Origin: Bacillota bacterium
GTDB lineage: Bacteria > Bacillota > Bacilli > Paenibacillales > Paenibacillaceae
DNA: 59,478 nucleotides
Reading direction: 5' to 3'
Assembly (NCBI GenBank): GCA_023391635.1
Contig: JAEWAQ010000040.1
Span: 1 to 59,478, forward strand
Part shown: in pieces, positions 24,363 through 32,872 of the stretch
Layout of the letters: each line of letters opens with the position of its first letter
Position numbering within the stretch: the first letter of the stretch is position 1
Position numbers and translations under genes: made by a program
Notes under the pieces: model-generated
What the model saw: only the letters and a program-made list of their open reading frames with translations
What the model was told of the DNA's origin: nothing
Database searches by the model: none

Positions 24363-25273
24363 GGTTGTTTAACTCCTTGTTTGGATTGGAGAGACGAGTC
24401 GCTGCGGTGCGGACGGCTGTCATGCAAAATCTTGTACTGCGTCGGCGTGCACTTCTTGTACGTCTTGAAGACGCGGTTGAATGTAGCGAGACTGCCGAAG
24501 CCGGAACGCATAGCCACTTCGGTCACCGACATGTTCGGATCGATCAACAGCTTCTCCGCATGCATGATCCGATGCTGGTTTAGGTAATCGTAATAGGACA
24601 TGCCGATGAACTGCTTGAACAAACGCGTGAAGTGAAATTTGCTGAATCCCGCCAGCTCGGCGAGTTGTTCAACCTGGATATCCTCGGTGCAATGATTGTT
24701 CATGTAGTTGCAGACCTTCATAAACGTATCGATATTCTTATGATATTGACGGCCTTTCGACTGAGCTGGGTGGTTCTCCCCGCCCATGGCGTTCCGGCCG
24801 AGATGGACGAAAAATTGGATCAACATGGCGTAGGCGGCGGCTTCCTTCAACAAAGAGTCGGAGAAATATTCGTCCTTCAGGTTCAGCAGGATGGATCGGA
24901 GCGATTGCCCGAGCTCCCGGTGACGCTTGGGCGTGATGAGGCAGCTGGGCCTCAGCAGGTGAAAGGTAGAATCGAAGCCGTTCAAATTGTAAAGCAAGGA
25001 GAAATCGAAATTCAGAATGATGCGCAGTCCGGAGTCTGGCGCGATGATCTCGTGCAATTCGCCCGGGGGAATCACGAGGATGTCGCCGGGATCGAGGACG
25101 TAACGGGTATCGTTCACGATAACGGTATAGATATTCTCGAGCGGCATGACGATCTCGGCCGCGGTATGCCAGTGGACAGGGTAGTTCTCGACTTGCTCGT
25201 TCAAATAGAGCCGGATGCCGAAGTGTTCGCGATAGGATACCGTTTCCTTGGTGCCATTGAGAATTTCGATCAT
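24359..25273 (-). CDS. AraC-family regulator (cupin sensor)
   Basis: A 304-residue regulator. The N-terminal cupin (about 15-115, VHWHTAAEIVMPLENIYTV and DPGDILVIPPGELHEI) probably binds a sugar. The C-terminal double helix-turn-helix spans about 190-290 (LAELAGFSKFHFTRLFKQFIGMS and VTEVAMRSGFGSLATFNRVFKTYKKCTPTQY). It overlaps the GH2 start by four bases and is divergent from the GH3 gene, so it likely controls both. The ATG at 25273 has AAAGGATG upstream. Confidence 0.92.
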   Translation of the reverse strand: MIEILNGTKETVSYREHFGIRLYLNEQVENYPVHWHTAAEIVMPLENIYTVIVNDTRYVLDPGDILVIPPGELHEIIAPDSGLRIILNFDFSLLYNLNGFDSTFHLLRPSCLITPKRHRELGQSLRSILLNLKDEYFSDSLLKEAAAYAMLIQFFVHLGRNAMGGENHPAQSKGRQYHKNIDTFMKVCNYMNNHCTEDIQVEQLAELAGFSKFHFTRLFKQFIGMSYYDYLNQHRIMHAEKLLIDPNMSVTEVAMRSGFGSLATFNRVFKTYKKCTPTQYKILHDSRPHRSDSSLQSKQGVKQP

Positions 25274-25530
25274 GGGGTCTCATCCTTTCCTGAGGCAATT
25301 TTACCGTTGAAGCTCAAAAAATCGCAATATTTGAGGAGCAAAAAGCAAAATATACGAAGATCATTTGGCGATTTGACACTATAATAATAGCATTGAAACC
25401 GGATTCATCAAGAGGAAATGCAATAAAGCGTAAAATATTCTCACGGAAATGCAGGGATATCCCTTATAAATAAAGGGATTTCGGATTGAATGCTGATATG
25501 TGCGAATATTGCGAATAATACGGAGAGTCG
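25274..25530. promoter_or_regulatory. Divergent promoter region AraC/GH2 and GH3
   Basis: A 257-base AT-rich intergenic region. It has a TATAAT at 25380-25385, a cre-like TGAAACCGGATTCA (25394-25407, one mismatch to TGWAANCGNTNWCA) and a perfect palindrome AGGGATATCCCT (25452-25463) followed by a partial repeat AAAGGGAT. The cre-like box suggests carbon catabolite control; the palindrome is a candidate operator. Confidence 0.45.
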
Positions 25531-27696
25531 GTGCATATCGCAATGACAAAAATAATGGAAAACAAAAGTAAAAATAATCAATATAAAGAAAGAGCGGCGG
25601 CGCTCGTTGCGCAGATGACGCTGGAAGAGAAAGTGCGTCAGATGCTGCATGCCGCCCCGGCGATCGAGCGTCTCGGCGTGAAATCTTACAATTGGTGGAG
25701 CGAAGCGCTGCACGGGGTCGCCCGGGCCGGCGTGGCCACGGTGTTCCCGCAGGCGATCGGATTGGCTGCGACGTTCGACGAGGAACTGCTGGAGGAAGTC
25801 GCGGACGCGATCGCGACGGAAGGGCGAGCCAAGTTCAACATGCAGCAGGAGTTCGGCGACACGGATATCTACAAGGGCTTGACGTTCTGGGCTCCGAACG
25901 TGAACATATTCCGCGATCCCCGGTGGGGCAGGGGGCACGAGACGTACGGCGAAGACCCTTATCTGTCCTCGAGGCTGGGCGTGCGGTTCATCCAGGGGCT
26001 GCAAGGCAATGATGAGAATTATTTGAAGTCCGCGGCATGCGCCAAGCACTTCGCTGTCCATTCGGGACCGGAAGACGTCCGACACAGCTTCAATGCGGTC
26101 GTATCCGTACAAGACTTGCGCGAGACCTATCTGCCGGCTTTCCAGGCTTGCGTCGAAGAAGGCAAGGTGGAAGCGGTCATGGGTGCGTATAACCGGACCA
26201 ATGACGAACCGTGCTGCGGCAGCGAGCATCTGATCCAGCGCATTTTGCGCGGCGAATGGCAATTCGAAGGACACTTCGTATCGGATTGCTGGGCGATCCG
26301 CGATTTCCACGAGAATCACAAGGTGACGCCCGGTCCGGTCGAATCGGTCGCGCTCGCGGTCAATCAAGGCTGCGACCTGAATTGCGGCAGCATCTTCCTG
26401 TTCCTGCTGGAAGCCGTCAAGGAAGGGCTCGTCACCGAAGCGACGATCGATCAGGCGGTCATCCGGCTGTTCACGACGCGAATGAAGCTGGGCTTGTTCG
26501 ATGAGCCGGAGAAGGTTCCTTTCACGAAGATCGGCTATGCCGAGGTCGATTCGGCGCCGATGCGGGAGCTGAACCGCAAGGCGGCCAGAGAGAGCGTCGT
26601 GCTGCTGAAGAACGACGGAGTGCTGCCGCTCGCCAAATCGAAGATCCGCACGATCGGCGTCATCGGGCCCAATGCGGACAACCGGCGGGCACTGGTCGGC
26701 AATTACGAAGGGACGGCTTCCCGCTACATTACCGTTAAGGAAGGCATTCAAGACTACGCAGGCGACGATGTGCGGGTCTTCTTCTCGGAAGGCTGCCACC
26801 TGTACAAGGACAAAGTCGAGAACCTCGGCGCGAGCAATGATCGGATTGCTGAAGTGAAAGGCGTCTGCAAGGAGAGCGATGTCGTCTTCGTATGCCTCGG
26901 CCTTGACGCCAGCCTGGAGGGCGAAGAAGGAGATACCGGCAACCAGTACGGCAGTGGAGATAAGCGCGACTTAACGTTTCCGGGCCATCAGGAGCAAGTG
27001 CTGAAAACGGCGGTCGAGAGCGGCAAGCCGGTCGTGCTGGTCGTCCTGGCGGGCAGCGCGCTGGGGCTCGGCTGGGCGCACGAGCACGTCTCGGCTATCA
27101 TCCAGGGCTGGTATCCGGGCGCGCAAGGCGGACGGATCATCGCGGAAGCGATCTTCGGCGCCTTCTCTCCGGAAGGCAAGCTGCCGGTTACGTTCTACCA
27201 TTCGATCGAGGAGCTGCCGGAATTTGCGGATTACGCGATGAAGAACCGGACGTACCGGTACATGCAGCAAGAGGCGCTGTATCCGTTCGGCTATGGGCTG
27301 TCCTATACGGACTTCGCAATAGACAATGTGAAGCTCGATCAGGACCAGGTCACGACGGCAGGCATCGGTATTTCCGCGACGATCCGCAACATCGGCGGCA
27401 TGGCAGGCGGAGAAGTGCTGCAGGTATACGTCAAGGCGGAACGCGAGAACACGCCCAACCCGCAGTTGAAAGCCTTCCGCAAAGTCCATCTGCAGCCGCA
27501 GGAAGAACGGGAGATTACGCTGCATCTGCCAGTGGAAGCTTTCGGTCTCTATGACGAAGCGGGCAAAAGGATGCTGTACCGCGGAAACTATACCGTCTAT
27601 GTAGGCGCGTCCCAACCGGATGGCAGAAGCTGCTCGCTGATCGGCAAATCACCGGCGGCATTCGCTCTGCTCTGTCCGTTGGAACAAGAAGTGTAA
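25531..27696 (+). CDS. Glycoside hydrolase family 3, beta-xylosidase-like
   Basis: A 721-residue GH3 enzyme: N-terminal barrel (about 15-310), alpha/beta C-domain (about 350-575), and fibronectin-III-like tail (about 620-700). Key stretches are YNWWSEALHGVAR, FWAPNVNIFRDPRWGRGHETYGEDP, KHFAVHSGPED and the nucleophile Asp252 in FVSDCWAI. The YNWWSEALHGVAR type start is shared with xylan 1,4-beta-xylosidases and plant-like bifunctional GH3 enzymes. No signal peptide, so it would trim imported xylooligosaccharides. GTG 25531 follows GGAGAG closely; ATG 25543 is an alternative. Confidence 0.9.
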   Translation: MHIAMTKIMENKSKNNQYKERAAALVAQMTLEEKVRQMLHAAPAIERLGVKSYNWWSEALHGVARAGVATVFPQAIGLAATFDEELLEEVADAIATEGRAKFNMQQEFGDTDIYKGLTFWAPNVNIFRDPRWGRGHETYGEDPYLSSRLGVRFIQGLQGNDENYLKSAACAKHFAVHSGPEDVRHSFNAVVSVQDLRETYLPAFQACVEEGKVEAVMGAYNRTNDEPCCGSEHLIQRILRGEWQFEGHFVSDCWAIRDFHENHKVTPGPVESVALAVNQGCDLNCGSIFLFLLEAVKEGLVTEATIDQAVIRLFTTRMKLGLFDEPEKVPFTKIGYAEVDSAPMRELNRKAARESVVLLKNDGVLPLAKSKIRTIGVIGPNADNRRALVGNYEGTASRYITVKEGIQDYAGDDVRVFFSEGCHLYKDKVENLGASNDRIAEVKGVCKESDVVFVCLGLDASLEGEEGDTGNQYGSGDKRDLTFPGHQEQVLKTAVESGKPVVLVVLAGSALGLGWAHEHVSAIIQGWYPGAQGGRIIAEAIFGAFSPEGKLPVTFYHSIEELPEFADYAMKNRTYRYMQQEALYPFGYGLSYTDFAIDNVKLDQDQVTTAGIGISATIRNIGGMAGGEVLQVYVKAERENTPNPQLKAFRKVHLQPQEEREITLHLPVEAFGLYDEAGKRMLYRGNYTVYVGASQPDGRSCSLIGKSPAAFALLCPLEQEV

Positions 27697-27704
27697 GGAA
27701 GGAG

Positions 27705-27745
27705 GCTCCGTTTCGCCGCGTCCACAACGTGGCGACGGAGCTTTC
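27705..27745 (+). terminator. Terminator after the GH3 gene
   Basis: GCTCCGT (27705-27711) pairs with ACGGAGC (27735-27741), and CGCCGCG/CGTGGCG extends the stem inside with one mismatch. CTTTCTATT follows. It lies between convergent genes and may serve both. Confidence 0.75.
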
Positions 27746-27779
27746 TATTCGTAATTGCCCGCCGCCGACTGTTCCCCTA

Positions 27780-28580
27780 TCAACCGCTATGAAATTTGGA
27801 TACGGTGGAGGGGGGATACCCTTTGACTGATTTGAACACGTTGCTGAAATACGCAATATCGCGGAAGCCGCACCGTTCGGCGGCCTGCGTGACGGAGAAT
27901 CCGCCGGTGGACAGCAGCATTTCCGCGTGATTGATCCGAATCATGTTCAAGTATTGCTTGAATGAACAGCCCATGTACTTCTTGAACAATTTCCCCAAAT
28001 AGACGGGATGTAGGTTGACGAGTTCGGCCATGCCGGGTAGATCAAGCTCTTCGGAATAATGCTCGGCGACGAACTTCAACACTTGATTGACCCTCGGGTC
28101 GGCTTTCATGAGCGCGGCCGCGCTATTCGTGATCGTCAGCAACCGATGGATGATCAGCATGAACAACGCCCTGGATTGCATGACATGCCCCGGCTGCTTG
28201 CTCATCCATACTTGCGTGAACTGCTTGAAATACCCGATCAAGTCGTTCGAGATGACGTTCTTCGTCACGGTTTGAAGTGGGAGCGGGTCCGTGCGTGCGT
28301 TCGGCAACCATTTGAAATTGAAAGCGTAGGAATGCGCGGGGCTTTCCGTGAACGTATACGCCTCCCGAACGCTGCCTACGGGAATGTAGATGACGTCGCC
28401 GGCTTCGATGGTGTATTTGACCCCGTCGACGAAATAATTGGATTTCCCTTCCACAATGAATGTCAGATCATGGAAATCGATCGTTTGTTTAATAATTTCC
28501 CAATCGGGAAAACATCGCCTGTCCACGAAGAAAACAACTTCGGGAACCAGCTCTTGCGCGCGATCCAATGCCGTCTTCAT
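27780..28580 (-). CDS. AraC-family regulator
   Basis: A 266-residue regulator with an N-terminal cupin (about 20-110; HDLTFIVEGKSNYFVDG, AGDVIYIPVGS) and a C-terminal AraC helix-turn-helix pair (about 165-262; MAELVNLHPVYLGKLFKKYMGCSFKQYLN, VTQAAERCGFRDIAYFSNVFKSVKGYPPS). I start at the ATG at 28580, which has GGGAGGTG eight bases upstream; an in-frame ATG 72 bases earlier lacks one. It is divergent from aguA and probably regulates the alpha-glucuronidase/importer operon. Confidence 0.9.
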   Translation of the reverse strand: MKTALDRAQELVPEVVFFVDRRCFPDWEIIKQTIDFHDLTFIVEGKSNYFVDGVKYTIEAGDVIYIPVGSVREAYTFTESPAHSYAFNFKWLPNARTDPLPLQTVTKNVISNDLIGYFKQFTQVWMSKQPGHVMQSRALFMLIIHRLLTITNSAAALMKADPRVNQVLKFVAEHYSEELDLPGMAELVNLHPVYLGKLFKKYMGCSFKQYLNMIRINHAEMLLSTGGFSVTQAAERCGFRDIAYFSNVFKSVKGYPPSTVSKFHSG

Positions 28581-28696
28581 TTCGTTCACCTCCCTGCTGC
28601 TTGGATGAGATGGTTTCATATTATCACCGACGCCCGGTAAAATAAAGAACAAAAATGTTTAATAATTACAAGAAAATTGTCTAATTGTTCTATGGA

Positions 28697-28740
28697 ATTT
28701 GTAAACGCTTTAATACTATAATCAAAGCGAGAGAAGCTTT
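28697..28740 (+). promoter_or_regulatory. cre-like site and promoter of aguA
   Basis: TGTAAACGCTTTAA (28700-28713) fits the catabolite-responsive consensus TGWAANCGNTNWCA except for one base. A TATAAT follows at 28717-28722 and an AAAGC..GCTTT inverted repeat at 28724-28740. CcpA bound here would block the promoter in the presence of preferred sugars. Confidence 0.6.
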
Positions 28741-28848
28741 AATCATGCGGACAATCCCGTATTTCCGATTGTTTTATCAGTTATTCTATTCGGTATTTTT
28801 CCGTCATGGATATTTAGTTGTTTCAAGTTTTAATTGGAGGAAATCAAA

Positions 28849-30960
28849 TTGGAAAATGACAACAAGACCGTCCTGACCACGACTAACCGCAGCGGGGAGG
28901 TAATGGGAGAAGCATACAAAGCTTGGCTGCGATATGCCCCTTTACCGCCCGATCAAGCGAAGGAATACGCACCTTGGTGCGCCGCGATCGTTACGGCCGC
29001 TTCCGATCGATCTCCGCTATTGTCCGCGGCTTGCGAAGAGCTCGCGTTCGGAATCGAATCGATGCTTGGCCACAGGCCTCCAATAGGCGGGAATACGGAT
29101 CAGGATCGTTATGTTCTGATCGGTACAGGGGTCCTGCCCGAGTTTCAAAGCTCGCTTGAGACCGCTCAGTTCGAAGCATTGGGAGACGAAGGGTATGCAC
29201 TGATCACCGTTCAGGAGTCCGAACACAGCTACATCGCGATAGTCGGCAGAACGGACCGGGGTGCGCTGTACGGAGCATTTCATTTGCTTCGCCTCCTTCA
29301 AGCCGGACAAAGCATTCACGATCTTCGCGTGATCGAGAAACCGGCCGCCAACCTGAGAATGATCGACCATTGGGACAATATGGACGGCAGTATCGAACGG
29401 GGGTACGCGGGCCGATCGATTTTTTTCCGTAACGGACAATTCATTGGGGATGGAGGGCGTATTCGGGATTATGCCCGGATGATGGCAGCGGTCGGGTTGA
29501 ATGCGATTGCTGTAAACAATGTGAATGTGCACGAGAGGGAATCGAGCTTGATCGGACCCGAACTGCTGCCCTCCGTCGCAGCGGTGGCAGATCGATTCAG
29601 AGAGTATGGCATCCGGCTTTTCCTGAGCGTGAACTTCGCAAGCCCGATCCAGCTTGGCGGGTTGACGACAGCCGATCCGCTCGACCCGGCCGTCAGGCAG
29701 TTCTGGGCGGAAAGGGCGGCCGATGTGTACCGGCACGTTCCCGATTTCGGCGGATTCCTCGTGAAAGCCGATTCGGAATTCCGGCCGGGACCGTTCACCT
29801 ACGGACGCGACCATGCAGACGGAGCGAATATGTTGGCCGAGGCGTTGCGTCCTTACGGCGGCATCGTGATCTGGCGGTGCTTCGTGTACGACTGCTTGCA
29901 AGATTGGCGCGACCGGAAGACCGACCGGGCCAGGGCCGCCTACGACCATTTCCGTCCGCTTGACGGCAAATTCGACGAGAACGTCGTCTTGCAGGTCAAG
30001 AACGGCCCTATGGACTTCCAGGTGAGAGAGCCCGTTTCCCCGCTATTCGGCGGCCTGCGTCAAACGAATCAGCTACTTGAACTGCAAATTACCCAAGAGT
30101 ATACGGGGCAGCAGCGGCATTTGTGCTACCTCGTACCGCAGTGGAAGGAAGTATTCGACTTTGACACTTATGCGCAAGGCGAGGGTTCGACGGTGGCGAA
30201 AGCGGCGACCGGTGCGCTGTTCGGCCGGCCGTTCGGCGGGTTCGCCGGCATAGCCAATATCGGGGACGATCGAAGCTGGACCGGGCACATCTTGGCTCAG
30301 GCCAACTTCTACGGTTTCGGCCGTTTGGCTTGGCGCCCGGAACTGACGTCCGAGCAGATTACCGACGAATGGGTACGGCTCACCTTCGGCAACGATCAGA
30401 CCGTCGTGGGAACGATCAGCCGCATGCTGCTTGATTCCTGGAGTATTTATGAGAATTACACGTCGCCGCTCGGCGTCGGATGGATGGTCAATCCGGGGAA
30501 TCATAACGGCCCGAACGTCGACGGATATGAATATTCGAAGTGGGGGACTTACCATTATGCGGACTGCCACGGCATCGGAGTAGATCGAACCGTAGAGACG
30601 GGCACAGGGTATACGGAACAGTATCACCATAAGGTTGCTGCACGCTATGACGCGATCGAGAGTTGTCCGGATGAACTGCTGCTGTTCTTCCACCATGTGC
30701 CCTATACGCATGTATTGAAATTCGGCAAAACCGTCATTCAGCACATATACGACACCCATTTCGAAGGCGCCGAACAGGCGGACCAGCTGGTGGACACCTG
30801 GCGCGGCTTGCAAGGAAGCATAGACGACGAACGTTATGCGAGCGTGCTGAGTCGTCTGCAAGAGCAATCGAAGCATGCGAAGGAATGGCGCGACGTTGTA
30901 AACAGCTATTTCTTGCGCAAGTCGGGTATCGCGGACGAGCAAGGCAGAACAATCTACTAG
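28849..30960 (+). CDS. aguA: Alpha-glucuronidase, GH67
   Basis: Removes 4-O-methylglucuronic acid from the non-reducing end of aldouronates derived from glucuronoxylan. The protein has 703 residues. The catalytic residues seen are Glu310 (FLVKADSE), Asp389 (NGPMDF) and Glu417 (LELQITQEYTG); their spacing of 79 and 28 equals that of the Geobacillus enzyme as I recall it (Glu285, Asp364, Glu392). The C-terminal DCHGIGVDRTV..GTGYTEQY is also diagnostic. No signal peptide, so it is intracellular. TTG 28849 lies eight bases after GGAGG, which overlaps an upstream in-frame TTG. Importer genes follow 15 bases later. Confidence 0.95.
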   Translation: MENDNKTVLTTTNRSGEVMGEAYKAWLRYAPLPPDQAKEYAPWCAAIVTAASDRSPLLSAACEELAFGIESMLGHRPPIGGNTDQDRYVLIGTGVLPEFQSSLETAQFEALGDEGYALITVQESEHSYIAIVGRTDRGALYGAFHLLRLLQAGQSIHDLRVIEKPAANLRMIDHWDNMDGSIERGYAGRSIFFRNGQFIGDGGRIRDYARMMAAVGLNAIAVNNVNVHERESSLIGPELLPSVAAVADRFREYGIRLFLSVNFASPIQLGGLTTADPLDPAVRQFWAERAADVYRHVPDFGGFLVKADSEFRPGPFTYGRDHADGANMLAEALRPYGGIVIWRCFVYDCLQDWRDRKTDRARAAYDHFRPLDGKFDENVVLQVKNGPMDFQVREPVSPLFGGLRQTNQLLELQITQEYTGQQRHLCYLVPQWKEVFDFDTYAQGEGSTVAKAATGALFGRPFGGFAGIANIGDDRSWTGHILAQANFYGFGRLAWRPELTSEQITDEWVRLTFGNDQTVVGTISRMLLDSWSIYENYTSPLGVGWMVNPGNHNGPNVDGYEYSKWGTYHYADCHGIGVDRTVETGTGYTEQYHHKVAARYDAIESCPDELLLFFHHVPYTHVLKFGKTVIQHIYDTHFEGAEQADQLVDTWRGLQGSIDDERYASVLSRLQEQSKHAKEWRDVVNSYFLRKSGIADEQGRTIY

Positions 30961-30975
30961 GCAGGGGGTGAAGAT

Positions 30976-31905
30976 TTGGCTGCTGCAGTTAGAAGAAAAT
31001 CGCTCGGATATATGAAACGGTACTGGGTCCTCTATGCGATGCTGTTTCTTCCGATATCCTTTTTTGTGATTTTCCGTTATATACCGATGAACTACATTCA
31101 AATTGCTTTCAAGAATTACAGCATTGTAAAGAGCCCATCGGAGATGGCCTGGGCAGCAAACCATGGGTTTGAATATTTTATTAAGGCTTTTTCCAATCGA
31201 GACTTCCTTTACGCCCTGAGAAACACCCTTGTTCTTAACTTTCTTGATTTGTTAGTTGGCTTCCCTGCACCCATCATTCTGGCCATCATCTTCAATGAGC
31301 TAGCCTTCAAACGGTTTAAGAAGTTCACCCAAACGGTAGCCTATATGCCGCACTTTTTGTCATGGATTATCGTTGCGGGCATGGCGCTTCAGCTTTTTGC
31401 TCCTACCACAGGGCTCGTCAATATCATGCTAAACAAGATGGGGTTTGATTCCATTCCGTTTCTGAATGACTCCACGAATTGGGTGATCACCTACGTTGCG
31501 CTGGGCATATGGAAAAATGTCGGTTGGGGCACCATTCTCTATCTGGCAGCGATTGCAGGGATCAACCCAGAACTTTACGAGGCTTCTTCGGTGGATGGGG
31601 CAAGTCGCATGCGAAATATTTGGCACATTACGCTGCCGGGATTACGTCCTACCATTGTCGTCTTGCTGATTCTGAGTCTTGGTCAGATTCTGGGCGGCGA
31701 ATTTGACAGAGCTTACGCGCTTGGCAACAAGCTTGTAATGGATGTTTACAACATTATTCCCATATTCGTATACAACTACGGTATTAAAGGATTGCAGTTC
31801 TCGTTGTCCACTGCCGTCGGTTTGTTCCAATCCGTCGTGTGTGTCATATTCTTGTTCGCAGCAAATGCTTTTGCCAAAAAATTCGGCGATCGCGGCATTT
31901 GGTAG
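30976..31905 (+). CDS. Oligosaccharide ABC importer permease, LplB type
   Basis: Inner-membrane permease of 309 residues with six predicted helices and the EAA loop EASSVDGASRMRNIWHITLPGLRP near residue 205. The N-terminus YMKRYWVLYAMLFLPISFFVIFRYIPM and the motif PILAIIFNELAFKRFKKFTQT are of the LplB/YtcP class, typical for aldouronate and other oligosaccharide importers in Paenibacillus. TTG 30976 follows GGGGGTG. It works with the next permease and the lipoprotein at 32873; no ATPase is in the operon, as usual for this class, which shares an MsmX-type ATPase encoded elsewhere. Confidence 0.93.
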   Translation: MAAAVRRKSLGYMKRYWVLYAMLFLPISFFVIFRYIPMNYIQIAFKNYSIVKSPSEMAWAANHGFEYFIKAFSNRDFLYALRNTLVLNFLDLLVGFPAPIILAIIFNELAFKRFKKFTQTVAYMPHFLSWIIVAGMALQLFAPTTGLVNIMLNKMGFDSIPFLNDSTNWVITYVALGIWKNVGWGTILYLAAIAGINPELYEASSVDGASRMRNIWHITLPGLRPTIVVLLILSLGQILGGEFDRAYALGNKLVMDVYNIIPIFVYNYGIKGLQFSLSTAVGLFQSVVCVIFLFAANAFAKKFGDRGIW

Positions 31906-31920
31906 GGGGCTGATAAACAG

Positions 31921-32790
31921 ATGATTAAATCTAGAGGGACTAGAATCGGCGACTGGGTTATTGTTTTCATTTGTATATTGGTTATTCTAGCCTGTCTCCT
32001 GCCGTTGTTGAATATTGTCGCACGATCCTTAAGTTCTGCAGATGCCATGGTGAAGAATCAAGTTCTACTTCTGCCCGTAGGGCTCAATTTCACCGCTTAT
32101 ACAACGGTACTTGCGGATACCAAGGTCACATGGTCGTTGGGTTGGACAGCGATCCTGACCGTCGTCGCCACGATTTGGTGCATGTTCATGACGATTATTT
32201 GCGCATATCCGCTTATCTATGACAACCTCAAAGGCAAGAAGCTAATCCTGGCGCTCATTCTCTTTACGATGTACTTTAATGCCGGCATCATCCCGACCTA
32301 TTTGCTGTTGAAGGGGCTCCACTTGCTCAATAATCCCCTGGTTCTGATTTTGCCTGGCAGCATTAGCGTATTCAATGTCATCATCATGCGCAGCTTCTTC
32401 TTTGGCATTCCCGAGAGCCTTAAAGAATCCGCCGAACTCGATGGGGCGGGGCCTCTCAGGGTGCTTGTCAATGTCTATCTGCCGCTTTCCATGCCTGTGC
32501 TGGCAACGCTGTCGCTTTTCTACGCGGTTGGCCGCTGGAACGGGTTCACGGATGCGTTGATGTTTATGACCGACAGACATTACTACCCTATACAATTATT
32601 GCTTTATAACATTCTCAACAGTATTAACAGCGTTGAGGTGGCTACGCAGGAGGGCTTTACCAGCCCGGGCTTGTCCGAATCCATTAAAGCTGCAACCGTT
32701 GTGTTTGCAACCGTTCCGATATTGCTTGTTTACCCGTGGTTGCAGCGTTACTTTATTTCCGGCGTCACGATTGGAGCCGTAAAAGGTTAA
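31921..32790 (+). CDS. Oligosaccharide ABC importer permease, LplC type
   Basis: Second permease, 289 residues, six helices, EAA loop ESAELDGAGPLRVLVNVYLPLSMP near residue 180. The start GDWVIVFICILVILACLLPLLNIVARSLS and the end YPWLQRYFISGVTIGAVKG are the CUT1 LplC/YtcP pattern. It starts 15 bases after the first permease with GGGGGCTG upstream. Base composition is lower in GC than aguA, as for its partner permease. Confidence 0.93.
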   Translation: MIKSRGTRIGDWVIVFICILVILACLLPLLNIVARSLSSADAMVKNQVLLLPVGLNFTAYTTVLADTKVTWSLGWTAILTVVATIWCMFMTIICAYPLIYDNLKGKKLILALILFTMYFNAGIIPTYLLLKGLHLLNNPLVLILPGSISVFNVIIMRSFFFGIPESLKESAELDGAGPLRVLVNVYLPLSMPVLATLSLFYAVGRWNGFTDALMFMTDRHYYPIQLLLYNILNSINSVEVATQEGFTSPGLSESIKAATVVFATVPILLVYPWLQRYFISGVTIGAVKG

Positions 32791-32808
32791 CTTCTTGCCC
32801 GCGGTAAG

Positions 32809-32830
32809 AATCGACTATAGTCGATTTTTA
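32809..32830 (+). terminator. Intercistronic palindrome before the binding protein
   Basis: AATCGACTATAGTCGATT (32809-32826) is a perfect palindrome followed by TTT. It could be a leaky terminator or a processing/stabiliser hairpin that sets the binding-protein message above that of the permeases. It lies 43 bases before the lipoprotein start. Confidence 0.55.
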
Positions 32831-32872
32831 TAAATGAATCAACAGCATCAAACAAAAAAAGGAGGATCTTAC

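Noticed and set aside
25441..26799. 452-codon minus-strand open frame opposite the GH3 gene
   Set aside because: Shadow frame; the plus strand encodes a complete GH3 enzyme.
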